A stretch of 64,000 nt of DNA from Bolinopsis microptera (taxonomy: Eukaryota; Ctenophora; Tentaculata; Lobata; Bolinopsidae). Within the stretch, counting starts at the first letter, position 1. Every line of letters starts with the position of its first letter. Where the stretch lies: NCBI RefSeq assembly GCF_026151205.1, contig NC_087073.1:4423001-4487000 (forward strand). The letters run 5' to 3'. The notes under the pieces are model-generated. The model made no database searches, had not been told where the DNA came from, and worked only from the letters and a program-made list of their open reading frames with translations. The position numbers and the translations under genes are program-made. Below are positions 10,461-21,121 of this stretch, piece by piece.

Positions 10461-12545
10461 TGCTTCCTCCTCCTCCTCCTCTTCTTCCTCCTCCTCTTCT
10501 TCCACCTCCTCCTCAGTCGTTCTCCTCCTCCTCCTCCTGGGTCCTCCACCTGGGTCCTCCTCCTGGGTCCTCCACCTGGGTCCTCCTCCTGGGTCATCCT
10601 CCTCCTCTTCCTCCTCAATCATCAGTCCTCCTCATCAGTCCTCCTCCTCATCCTTCTCGTCAGTCCTCCTCCTCCTCAGTCCTCCCCAAGTCCCCTCCTC
10701 CTCAGTCCTCCCTCAGTCCCCCTCCTCCTCAGTTCTCCTCAGTCCTCCTCATTCTCAGTCCTCCTCCGGAGTCCTCTTCCTGAGTCCTCCTCCTGAGTCC
10801 TCCTCCTGAGTCCTCCTCCTGAGTCCTCCTCCTCCTGACTCCTCCTCCTCCTAGCTCCTCCTCCTTCTCCTCCTCCTCCTCCTCCTAAGTCCTCCTCCTC
10901 AGTCCTCCTCCTCATCCTTCTCCTGAGTCCTCCTCCTCCTCTTCCTCCTCAGTCCTCCTACTGGGTCCTCCTCCTCCTAGGTCCTCCTCCTTCTCTTTCT
11001 CCTCAGTCCTTCTTCTCCTCCTCCCTCTCAGTCATCCTCCTCAGCCATCCTCCTCAGTACTCCTCAGTCCTCCTCCTTCTCAGTCCTCCTCAGTCCTCTT
11101 CCTGAGTCCTCCTCATTGGTCCTCCTCCTCCTAGGTCCTCCTCCTTCTCCTCCTCAGTCCCTCTCCTCCTCCTCCTCAGTCATCCTCCTCAGCCATCCTA
11201 CTCAGCCATCCTACTCAGTCCTCCTCCTTCTCAGTCCTCCTCCTGAGTCCTCCTCCTCCTCCTGAGTCCTCCTCCTCCTAAGTCCTCCTCCTCCTCCTCC
11301 TCCTCCTCCTAGGTCCTCCTTCTTCTCCTAGGTCCTCCTCCTCCTCCTAGGTCCTCCTTCTCCTCCTCAGTCCTTCTCCTCCTCCTCAGTCCTCTTCCTC
11401 CTCCTCCTCCTCCCATCAGTCATCCTCCTCAGCAATCCTCCTCAGTCCTCCTCCTCCTCGTCAGTCCTCATCCTCCTCCTGGGTCCTCCTCCTCCTGGGT
11501 CCTCCTCCTCCTCTTCATCCTCCTCCTCTTCATCCTCAGTCCTCAGTCCTCCTCCTCAGTCCTCCTCATCCTTCTCGTCAGTCTTCCTCCTCCTCAGTCC
11601 TCCCCCAGTCCTTCCTCCTCCTCCTATTCAGTCCTCCTCCTCCTCAGTTCTCCTCAGTCCTCTTCCTTTTCAGTCCTCCTAAGTTCTCCTCCTGAGTCCT
11701 CCTCCTCCTCTTCCTCCTGAATACTCCTCTTAGGTTCTCCTCCTTCTCCTTCTCCTCAGTCCTTCTCCTCCTCCTCCTCCCTCTCAGTCATCCTCCTCAG
11801 TCATCCTCCTCAGCCATCCTCCTCAGCCATCCTCCTCAGTACCCCTCAGTCCTCTTCCTCAGTCCTCATCCTCCTCAGTTCTCCTCAGTCCTCCTTCTCA
11901 GTCCTCCTAAGTCCCCCTCCTCCTTTTATTCACTCCTCCTCCTCCTCAGTTCTCCTCAGTCCTCCTTCTCAGTCCTCCTAAGTCCTCCTCCTGAGTCCTC
12001 TTCCTCCTCTTCCTCCTGAGTCCTCCTCCTGGGTCCTCCTCTTCATCCTCATCCTCTTCCTCCTCAGTCCTCCTCCTCATCCTTCTCGTCAGTCCTCCTC
12101 TTCCTCATGATAGTCCTCCCCCAGTCCCCCTCCTCCTCCTCGTATTCATTCCTCCTCCAGTCGTCCTCCTCAGTTCTCCTTAGTCCTCCTCCTTCTCATT
12201 CCTCCTAAGTCCTCCTCCTGAGTCCTCCTCCTCCTCTTCCTCATGAGTCCTCCTCCTGGGTCCTCCTCCTCCTAGGTCCTCCTACTTCTCCTTCTCCTCC
12301 TCCTCCTCGTACTCCTCAGTCTTCCTCAGTCATCCTCCTCAGCCATCCTCCTCAGCCATGCTCCTCAGTACTCCTCAGTCCTCCTCCTAAGTCCTCATCC
12401 TCCTCCTCAGTCCTCCTCCTCATCCTTCTCCTTAGTCCTCCTCCTCCTCAGTCCTCCCTGGCCCTAGTCCCCCTCCTCCTCCTGTTCACTACTCCTCCTA
12501 CTCCTCCTCAGTTCTCCTCAGTCCTCCTCCTTCTCAGTCCTCCAT
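10459..12545 (+). repeat. CCT-rich simple-sequence array (about 2.1 kb)
   Basis: Irregular array of TCCTCC with recurring CAGTCCTCCTCCTC units. Long proline- or serine-rich frames in it are artefacts of the repeat. The complementary GGA/GACTGAGGAGG array lies at 53750-56900. Polypurine-polypyrimidine tracts like this can form triplex DNA. Confidence 0.9.
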
Positions 12546-12944
12546 TAAATCAGTTTTGACTGAAATTTGACGGCTGAGTTAGCATTGGCTTAAACTGTCT
12601 TTGACCAAAACTTGACGACTGTACAAGTGTAAAGCTGAGTAACTAAATCATAACGCGATGACAAGTGATCATGAATCCGAGGGTGCGGCGCATAATCATA
12701 TCCATCTATGCAAAGTCCCAAATTTGATTTAGCACAAAATTTCCGGTGAAATTATCTGGAACTACCAACAGTTTTAATATGGTTATCGTACTTCCAACCT
12801 CAGCGCAATTATTTTTAAAATATTGTTGTTCCTATTTACGTCGTCTCATACACGCACAGTGCACACCAACAATCAAGCTCATGTGAGCGAGAATGTTGTA
12901 AAATAAGTATTACACGAAATTTTGAAAGGATTGCAAAAAAACCT

Positions 12945-13051
12945 GGTCATTAATGTCAGTATTATAGAATTTTGCTGAAATATACATATACATTAATGCA
13001 CATTAATGCCCATTTATGCCCATTTATGCCCATTAATGCACATTAATGACC
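12945..13051 (+). repeat. 107-bp subterminal direct repeat, right copy
   Basis: Right copy of the 9913-10019 repeat. It ends CACATTAATGACC and runs directly into GTTGTATCCCCCCC, the right TIR end. Confidence 0.88.
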
Positions 13052-13065
13052 GTTGTATCCCCCCC

Positions 13066-13300
13066 GTCCGGGTCAATAAAGCAGTCAAGCATCATGTATG
13101 TTATGTTGAGCATTCTCAACCAACAAATGTGGGAACTCCCACAAAACACCAAAACAGATCTAAAGAGACACTTAACAACATTGGAAAAATAGACTGCAAT
13201 TTGTTTATATAATTTATAAAGCGTATATTATTGCCCACGTTAAGGGGCCTGTTAATAATTTATTAAATTATTAGCTATTTTAGATTTAATAATAATAATG
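13066..13300 (+). other. Target-site duplication, right, and LINE-A 3' UTR, second part
   Basis: It starts with the right GTCCGGGT duplication and continues CAATAAAGCAGTCAAG. It matches the reverse complement of 21122-21355 through AAGGGGCCTGTTAATAATTT to an AAT-rich tail. AATAAA at 13075 may be a polyadenylation signal, although the element tail lies about 220 bases further on. Confidence 0.82.
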
Positions 13301-13514
13301 TGTTTAAAATTATGTTCAAATGAGCAAGTTTAAACTATGCCAGGTCACCAATAGTGATTTCAGCATTCTTTGACAGGCTTAGACAGCCGTGCACAATTTT
13401 TTCCTCCCTAATATTGGTATATCAACATCTCAAAGCTTTTCACCAAATACAACTTCACCCTCTCATCTTCCTCAAAATCTAAGCTCTCCACCCAAATCAG
13501 TCATAACATGAATC

Positions 13515-14160
13515 AGACGCTGTGTACCTAAAACACTCTATAAGGACCTGTACCACACCCTTTTTGAATCACACCTATGTTATGGAATATCTGTTTGGGG
13601 AGGTGTATCAAATAATAAACTAGAAGCCATATTTAAAACACAAAAGAAATGCATAAGAATTCTCTTTGGTGATAATGATGCGTACTTCAATAAGTTCAAA
13701 ACATGTGCCAGAGTAAGGCCTATCACTAGGGATAAGACCGGTAAAGTTATCAAGCAGATGTTAGGCAAAGATTTCTTTGAACTAGAACACAGTAAACCAA
13801 TCTGTAACGAGTATAACTTCCTGACTGTCCACAATCTTCATAAGTTGCACTGTTTACCGGAAATGTTTAAAATTAATAAGTTCCAATCACCAGTCTCAAT
13901 GTTCTCTTTATTCAACAGGTCACCAAGACGAGACAACTACTTCATCCCACCCACTCCGTCCTCACTATTCATCTACCAATCAACCAGTATTTGGAATCAC
14001 TGCCGTAAGTCAACGAGTGAAATAGACTTCTCCACTCCTAAGTCCTATCAGTATATTCAAGAATAATCTTAAGAAAGCTTTGTTAGAACTACAATCTAAA
14101 TATGACAGACAACTATGGTGCAGTTACAACTTTGATGCAAATGAATTATCATTGAAATAG
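13515..14160 (+). pseudogene. LINE ORF2 C-terminal fragment (different family)
   Basis: Open from about 13515 to 14066. It begins LYKDLYHTLFESHLCYGISVWGG, a pattern common just after the RT domain of CR1/L2/Tx1-type LINEs, then KTQKKCIRILFGD. After 14066 a frameshift is needed to continue toward LWCSYNFDANE. The residues STSIWNHC resemble the WN-x-LP block seen elsewhere. The fragment is truncated on its 5' side close to the end of LINE-A. Confidence 0.7.
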
Positions 14161-15503
14161 GTTAATTAACTAAACTTAATCATATGAGTAAACCACGGTG
14201 TTATTGCAAAGAACCATAACAAGGGTATCAGACCTATATTAATCTAAGAGACGAAACAAAACGAATCATCATACAACAAATTTTAAAATCCTGCGGCACA
14301 GGATCCTGTTGTTTTTTTTCTACTCTGCCTCTCCCAAACCCCTCTCCTTCTCCTTTCTTCAGGTTTATTCTTCAATTTTTTAAATTAGATAGCAGATATA
14401 TTTTCTTTCGAATTAGTAATGGCATTATACATTATTTGGTATCGTATGTATGTTGTGTTTAGTGTTTGCTAACTAGGTATGTGCTGTATATTTTGAAGAA
14501 TTTTGAGGCTCACGACGTCTCGTCCCATGGGTTGAGTTGTAAGCTGAGTATATGTTCAAATCGCCTTACTTCGTATGGTGAAACATCGACAGGTTTGCCT
14601 TGACCTTTCGGACGAGTGTTTGCCCACCGGGGATCGAAAAATATGATCACCATGAACATTACTTTGACACGTGAACTTATCAAACGACTGTAATGATTCC
14701 ATTAAATTTTCTTAGTATATTTAGCTAGTTTATAGTAGATACACACGATCACAGCTCAGAATAGAAGAGCACAATTGGGCTCTTTGTTCTGCGACCGTGT
14801 TTCCTCGGTGGGCCGACAGGTTTTTGTTGTGTAGTAGTGCTGGGGAAAAAACACGCTTTAAATATCAATGAATGTAAATATTGTTAATTGACATTAGTGC
14901 CACAGCTACAGTTTATGTGGTAAAAACAAATTTATGGTCAAACATTATATATCGTAGAAGGGCATGATTTACCCACATCACTAAGCATCTGGATGGATAA
15001 TTAGCACACAAGGATAAACTGACCTTTAAACATGACCACCAGCTATACCACGTAACCATAGCTCCAAAATAAATAAATTGCTCTACATAGAAACATCTGG
15101 CCTGATCTTATCACATTGTGGTCCCCTGGGGTTCGGTAAAGCCCTTACAGGCAACTGGGTCCTTTTACCAGCCACAATAAAACTAGTCATGCCAGTACTG
15201 TCATAAACTGTAACCAACTATTTAAAAATAAGATATCTTTTGCTAGAATTTTAAATTTTAAGCCATAGAGCAATCTTCTCAATTTTAAAATTTAAAAATA
15301 ACATTTTACCCTAACTATGATGTGGTGGCATTTCATACTTAACTAAAATTCAACTTTGAAAGGCAATAGATTATTAGTCACAATGAAATTATAGTTTAAG
15401 ACATCCATTTTGCATTGTGTTTCCAATATTAGAATTTATGATATGTATTGATTGAATAATTGGTAATAAATTTAACTTTTGTTTTATTAACTTTTGTTTT
15501 ATT
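14161..15503. other. Non-coding, no gene seen
   Basis: Probably LINE 3' UTR in the first 200 bases (a short hairpin around CCTGCGGCACAGG near 14291). The rest is unrecognised AT-rich sequence. Confidence 0.4.
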
Positions 15504-15750
15504 ATGAGGGAAGAATTCGTGAATACCTGGAAATTTGCCAAGGCCTCCTCGCCAAAACTAGAATTCTATAACTTAATTAAACATGATTTCGAACCAGAGG
15601 CATATCTACGAATTATCAAAATACCTGATGTTCGAAAAAGTCTGACAAGGTTTCGTATCAGCTGCCACAACCTCTACATCGAAAGGGGCAGATATGAAAC
15701 CCCCCTTGTACCAAGAGAAGAACGTTGGTTCACTTTTGTTGTTGTGAAAC
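15504..15750 (+). pseudogene. LINE ORF2 C-terminal fragment
   Basis: About 80 residues beginning MREEFVNTWKFAKASSPKLE, with KSLTRFRISCHNLYIERGRY and PREERW. The motif LRIS-HNL-IE-GRY followed by EER is characteristic of the C-terminal domain before the final zinc motif in many invertebrate LINE ORF2 proteins. The expected Cys residues after EER are lost, so the copy is dead. Nothing upstream belongs to the same frame. Confidence 0.6.
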
Positions 15751-16168
15751 CAGCTTTTTTTTGCCGGTACCCTTAAGGGATTTCAAGTCAACTTATAAAA
15801 TCAAAAAATTCACACACCAAACAATATCTCACTCCCATCGGGCAGAAATTAACCTTTAATAAATCATAGTAAGTAAATGTATAGTCTATAGAATATGCGT
15901 ATGAAAACTTAGCCTAGTTAAATAAAACCTACTGGTGAGACTTCCTTCACGATTGCTATTCAGCAATGTATGGTCCAAAAATCATCACGGGAAATTATAT
16001 GAGTAACAATCCTGTTGGCCATACTTCATCAGATCTCAAAAAGTCTGCACTACGAGTTGCTATACCAAATTTGAAATTCAGCGAAATCACGCACTTTATT
16101 CTAAACTCTTAAACTCAGCCCAATTGCACACAAATCAACAAAGAAGATAACAGATTAATCTGAGTTAA

Positions 16169-17017
16169 TTATCTCTTATATGCATTCACTACACTCAAAA
16201 CTTTTCCGTCGTTAATATAGTGATACTTCGACGGTTCAGCAGATATTTTCTCCTTTAATTGAGCTACGAGTTTTTTATGTGTTGCTTGTTCCTCTCGGTT
16301 TCTATCTGGAGCAACGAACCAGCTGTGGTAGGTTGTACAGAGGGACTTTTTCAAATGATTTGCTCTCGAGAGAGCCTCTTTCACTGATTCGTTACTATTC
16401 ATAGTCACTTTGATTGGCCTCGGCCTACCATCCTCCCGTTTCTTCACACCGATACGATTAGCAGCTACAATATCAGAGTGGTTATTGTGTTGCAAAATCT
16501 TGTCCAGTACTTCATCTGCTAAATCAGCGGGGCACGTGGAGTAATCCTCCGGAACTCCGTGGACGATGAAGTTCCTGCTCCGAGCGTCGTCTTGAACAGC
16601 AGACTGTACTGCTTTCTTCACTGTCTTCAAAGTTGGAGCTTTATTGTCGCAGTTTTTCCTGGCAATTTCGCTCCATGTCTTCATCTCCGTTTTAATCTCA
16701 GTTTGAACAGTCTCCTGCACAGATTTTAGCTGCTCTCTCTGCACTTTTATCAGTTCTGACTTAACATAATCGATGGTACCGGCTGCAGATTTGCATAAAA
16801 CAATGTTACTGATCAGTGATTTGGTTAAGTTCTCAATGAGTTTTGCCATCGTGTCCTTGTTACATTTCATGAGTGCTGCATGATTCAGTTCCTCAAATTT
16901 TTCAATATTGACAGCGTTCTTCGCAGTATTTGCAGTATTGACAGCTTTTAAAACTTTTTCCACTGATGAATGCAAAGCTTCCTCTTGTGTGTGTAGATCT
17001 GCTACGTTGAATTCCAT
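16169..17017 (-). CDS. L1-type LINE ORF1 protein, 282 aa
   Basis: The true ATG is at 17017. Residues about 1-140 are charged and heptad-like (coiled coil). Residues about 145-225 form an RRM-like domain beginning ARSRNFIVHGVPEDYSTCP and including ANRIGVKKREDGRPRPIKV. The C-terminal part (WFVAPDRNREEQ...YHYINDGKVLSV) matches the layout of L1-type ORF1 nucleic-acid chaperones. ORF2 is not present downstream (lower coordinates). The coding frame is intact. Directly upstream of the ATG lies a 690-bp palindrome, which would be its 5' leader if transcribed. Confidence 0.7.
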   Translation of the reverse strand: MEFNVADLHTQEEALHSSVEKVLKAVNTANTAKNAVNIEKFEELNHAALMKCNKDTMAKLIENLTKSLISNIVLCKSAAGTIDYVKSELIKVQREQLKSVQETVQTEIKTEMKTWSEIARKNCDNKAPTLKTVKKAVQSAVQDDARSRNFIVHGVPEDYSTCPADLADEVLDKILQHNNHSDIVAANRIGVKKREDGRPRPIKVTMNSNESVKEALSRANHLKKSLCTTYHSWFVAPDRNREEQATHKKLVAQLKEKISAEPSKYHYINDGKVLSVVNAYKR

Positions 17018-17033
17018 TGTCAATTGTACAACA

Positions 17034-17722
17034 CATCAAAATTCTCTCGAAATTGACTTTATAGTTGTTTCTGGTAGAAGGTAGTGATATCTACCAGCTG
17101 CTTTTGGTCCCATGGAAAACTATTGTTCCTAGCCGCAATTATCGCCGGTCTAAGGTCAGCGCTTATGTGTAATTGTATTGCGCAAGCAATTTTCAATCGC
17201 AAATTCTGAAAATCGAGTCTAAAAATCTATCTCCTCCTACATTTTTTGAGCAATCACCCTGAAACTTTTAGGATATGTTCTAGAGACCATTTAGAAGATT
17301 TGATCGAGCCAAAATTTTGAGATAGGCCTTTAAAAATTTTTTATTCAATTTTGAAAATCTTGGACCTGAAAAAATCGTAAAAAAACGAGGTCCAAGATTT
17401 TCAAAATTGAATAAAAATTTTTAAAGGCCTATCTCAAAATTTTGGCTCGATCAAATCTTCTATAAATGGTCCCTAGAACATATCCTGAAAGTTTCAGGGT
17501 GATTGCTCAAAAAATGTAGGAGAAGATAGATTTTTAGACTCGATTTTCAGAATTTGCGATTGATAATCGCTCGCGCAATACAATTACACATAAGCGCTGA
17601 CCTTAGACCGGCGATAATTTCGGCTAGGAACAATATTTTTCCATGGGACCAAAAGCAGCTGGTAGATATCATTTCCTTCTACCAGAAACAACTATGAAGT
17701 CAATTTCGAGAGAATTTTGATG
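17034..17722. repeat. 690-bp near-perfect palindrome (foldback)
   Basis: The left arm starts CATCAAAATTCTCTCGAAAT and the right arm ends with its complement. The arms are about 330 bases each, matching at roughly 95 percent by eye, around a short centre (GAAAAAATCGTAAAAAAACG, near 17380). No target-site duplication is evident. It abuts the ATG of the minus-strand ORF1 protein at 17017. It may be a foldback MITE or an inverted dimer of a LINE 5' UTR. Confidence 0.9.
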
Positions 17723-19751
17723 AAGACCCCCCTTCGGCCCCCTTACTGCCACAGCAAGAGAAATCCATTCAATTCTTTTGTGTCAAGCGACTAATTACAC
17801 TTACAGAAAAACCCCGATTTACTATAAACAGTGGCTGAACAATTTAATTTGGCTCAAAATAAAAATTTTATATAGTTCAAAAGGCGAGATCTCTATCATT
17901 AAATCATCGAAACGTTGATAATCGTTATATGAAGCTTTATATTAACGTTAATTTTAAACGTTATATATTTTAATAATCTGTTTTCCGCTCTTTTGAGCGG
18001 GTCGATCATATAATTGATGTTTTGGGGAAAAAAATGAGAGTCTCCACTCACTCAGTCCCAAACAAATTGAAATAGTGGTCCACTATGTTTTCCGGCCTAC
18101 CACCAGAGAATGATACGTACGAACTCTACGAACTCCCAGTGACAAACGAACTCTGAACGACGCATCAACCCAAAATTACGAACTCTTGAGGAGTTCGTTT
18201 TGTACAACTTACGTGCAAATGACATTAAACAGAAATTGTATTTACAATTCAGCCAATTCAAACAAATAACATACGATTGTAAAAAAACAACTAAATATAT
18301 TGTACTCGAACTTCTACCACGCGTCCGCGTGTAACACTGTTACATTTCACAGTACAAGGACTGGTCGATCGACTGAAACATTCTGGCGCCAAAATTTGCG
18401 CGCCGCACGTTCCCTGGACACGTTGCAGAAAACTTCAACTTGTACTTCTGGCGGTTGCGTTTTCGTTTTCTTCTGCTGTAAACAGCTGTGAATCACACCG
18501 AATTACATTGTACATTCGTGTTCATGTAGATGTATCCCTAACATTTTATTTTGCCATGTACAGCAACTGAAACTATTTGAAATTGAATGCACTGTGTATA
18601 AGACTTATAGGTAAGTTGCTGATTCAATTGTCAGTTTGGAAAAATAGAACTAACGAAACTCCACGAACTCTAACGAACTCCAAATTTTGACGCACTCCAA
18701 CGAACTTAAACGCCAAAAACAACGAACTCCGCATCTATGCGGCCACGCGATCGGCTTTGTCATGTACGAGGTGTTGACAATTAATTACGTTACATCGCTT
18801 CAATTTACAATGTTAACAAAAATAATCTGTTTATATAACTAGTATTATGTAAATCTGTAAGTGTAACGATACAACAGTTTGCAAAAACCGGAGACTCTAG
18901 CCCATCACTTCCTGGCATAGAGCTAGCCGGTATAATTTTCTGAATTAGTCCCCCCTCGGGTCCACACTCACATGGTTTTTTTCGCACAATTTCTAGTTGG
19001 TTCCCATTAACTTAGAGGTTATGGCTCCCAAATAAGTCAAGTAAATTGTGATAAAGAGCTTAAGTATCTAACCTGACAAGCTTGCTTGAGATCAGGGACC
19101 CATTTATAATCCATATTTCAAAGGATCACGTAGACGTAACAAGCAAAAACCCGATTTACCGTGGAGTTTGGGGGAAGGGAACACTGACAGCCGCGGTACA
19201 TCGGCATTTGTGTTGTTCAATAGAATATATACTTTATTACCCGCATATGTTTAATTCTACTAGTACGTTGGAATTGGTGGAAGTAAATCAAAAGGTCCCG
19301 ATTACATCAAGATTTGCGTACGTTACATCTGAATTTTAAAGTAATAGGGGTTTTTACTGCATGAGTTCACCATGACCAATAACCAAGAATGAAGAATTGA
19401 GGATGGCACAAGCCATATTTAATATCGAGTTAAGCATTTTGGAAGGTGATAATTAATATTTTTAATTATGTGCGAAGAAAAAAAACGTTGCTACATGCTA
19501 GAGAACGCTTTTTAAATATGAGCTTTTCTAAAGTAAAATATAGTGTTTTTAAAAAATGTTTGTACACAGCCCAATTAATATAACGAAATTAAAATTCAAT
19601 TAGTCTGTAATTTCAAATCGCCTACAATCACGCTGAGGTACTGGATAGCAAAATTTCGGCGAAAATTTTGGAAAATGGAAAATGGAAAATGTATTCCTTA
19701 CCCAGGCAATTGTTAGTTATTTAATTGTTCGCTCGTCACACTCATTGTACA
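17723..19751. other. Non-coding; ACGAACTC motif cluster at 18115-18735
   Basis: No gene seen. The motif (T)ACGAACTC recurs many times between 18115 and 18205 and again between 18655 and 18735, including a small palindrome ACGAACTC-TTGAG-GAGTTCGT near 18179. The meaning is unknown. Confidence 0.45.
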
Positions 19752-19838
19752 TTGTCGGTTTATAACCTACCCAAAACGCCGCCGTTAGACTCGTCGACAA
19801 CAAATATTTTACGAGTTATAATTATATATCACCCGTTC
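19752..19838 (+). repeat. Dispersed repeat, copy 3 (diverged)
   Basis: Shares GTTTATAACCTACC, GACTCGTCGAC, ATATTTTACGAGT and TATCACCCGTT, in order, with 862-955 and 1222-1310. It has a small insertion before TATCACCC. Confidence 0.6.
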
Positions 19839-20182
19839 ATGTGGAATGGACTCCCCCTACAGGGACCCATGAAATCCTTATTGGCTGGGGCCTAACATCG
19901 ATATAAAAGAGCTATAGAGACTTCATTCCGGTTTTTTGCAAAATTTTCGCTTTGAAAAAATAACGTTTCCGGTTCCCCCTTTGTAAAAATTTAAAAGTAT
20001 TTAATTTTTAAACTTCTCGCAGCCTATTCCATTGTTAAATGGACTAGCTTTACCGCGCTATTCATAGCACTTTGCTCAGGCCATTACGAGAAGAAATCGC
20101 GTGCGCCGGCGCGCTACTTCGAAGAAATTTAAGACGAGAAAATAGTAGAACACAAAAACAAACCAAAACATTTTTATACTTG

Positions 20183-20240
20183 CATGATGATGATGGATGA
20201 AAATCTAAATATTATAGGCTACAATGAGCATTTTAGTATC
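20183..20240 (+). repeat. Short dispersed repeat, copy at 20 kb
   Basis: GATGAAAATCTAAATATTAT followed by AGGCTACAATGAGCATTTTAG. The reverse complement is found at 40473-40530. Confidence 0.7.
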
Positions 20241-21121
20241 ATCTATATTTAATATTGGAGGAAAGATCTGAAATTTAAAACAATAAAAACCCGAAAAAAT
20301 ATGTAAACCCCAACACCCCGCGATATGCGCGGGCTTCGTACTCACTAAAACGCGTACCTTTTTATTTTAGAATTTCTTAAAACTCATGTTAGTCAAATTG
20401 CGAATGTTACAAGTTAAAATTACTTTGTTTTTGAAGAAAATTGTTTTCATTTACCAAATTACGCGCAGAGTTAAATTCGATTCAACGTAAGTTGTTCAAG
20501 TTATGACAATTATTAACAAAAAATTGAATAATTTACACGCAACATTTGGTCCAAAATTTGCTTTAAAATTAACCAAACTTGGCTATGATTTGATTTGAAA
20601 ATCTACAACCAATGTGCCGCGCATAAAGAAGGTTTTGATTTACGGCAAGACTGAGAGATAGAGGATGCTTGGTATTTTCGCGTTGGAATAATAGAACGCT
20701 GTTGCATGGATTTCGATTCAGAGAGTCATCTCATTGCTCGGCATCATTGTTCATTGGTCTATGATATGCGCGTCATCGTTCAGTTACGCATTGGTCATGG
20801 TAATCGGTTGACGCTATATTTGCAATCTAATTTACTCTCGCGGGCCGATCTTTCGTTTTACTGGGCGATTGAGTGTTGCTGCTTTACAGCACTTATACTG
20901 GTATATCGAGATATTGGAGATAAATGCAGCCATGACATTTTTTATATATAAGCATTTATAATCTTAAATTAGCTCGACATGAGATCACAGCCGATAACGA
21001 TCGTCAGCCCGTCCGATATTGGAGACTTTGAAACGATGGTATGTACTTTATTTTGATAGCATGCTTTGATTAGATATCCCCATAGTATAAAAATAAAAAT
21101 ACCGACTTTTCGAACAAGGGA
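20241..21121. other. Non-coding, no gene seen
   Basis: Contains a GC-rich hairpin CCCGCGATATGCGCGGG near 20318, resembling a GGAATGCGCGGGCTTCTTG stretch on the minus strand near 26920. Otherwise unrecognised. Confidence 0.4.

Larger units (their letters stand above)
9899..13065. mobile_element. TIR element of 3167 bp with CCT array, non-autonomous
   Basis: The ends are 26-base inverted repeats with one mismatch (left end GGGGGGCATACAACGGTCAT; the right end is its complement). They are flanked by an exact 8-bp duplication, GTCCGGGT. Inside each end lies a 107-base direct repeat (9913-10019 and 12945-13051), itself starting GGTCATTAATG and ending CATTAATGACC. The interior holds a 21-G run, a GTCCG-type core and about 2.08 kb of CCT repeat, with no transposase frame. 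The 8-bp duplication and TIRs indicate a cut-and-paste DNA transposon type (hAT, P and Merlin make 8-bp duplications); superfamily not determined. It inserted into the LINE-A 3' UTR. Confidence 0.85.
3272..13300 (+). mobile_element. LINE-A copy 1 (APE-type non-LTR retrotransposon), interrupted
   Basis: A near full-length LINE: ORF1 (3272 to about 6235), ORF2 (6240-9623), then a 3' UTR split by a TIR element (9899-13065) and resuming at 13066. The 3' UTR after the insertion ends in a short AAT-rich tail near 13290-13300. The minus-strand copy at 21122-23096 shares the ORF2 3' part and the whole 3' UTR, which defines the 3' end. The 5' limit cannot be fixed because no second 5' end is in the window; the 5' UTR may start several hundred bases before 3272. 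ORF2 is open throughout, so this copy was mobile fairly recently, but ORF1 has a stop and an insertion. Confidence 0.85.

Noticed and set aside
10443-10796. Proline/serine-rich open frames in the CCT array
   Set aside because: They are read-through of a CCT repeat in several frames at once.
9899-13065. LTR retrotransposon reading of the 107-bp direct repeats
   Set aside because: The outermost ends are inverted repeats beyond the direct repeats, the target duplication is 8 bp, and there is no primer site, polypurine tract at the right place, or gag-pol.
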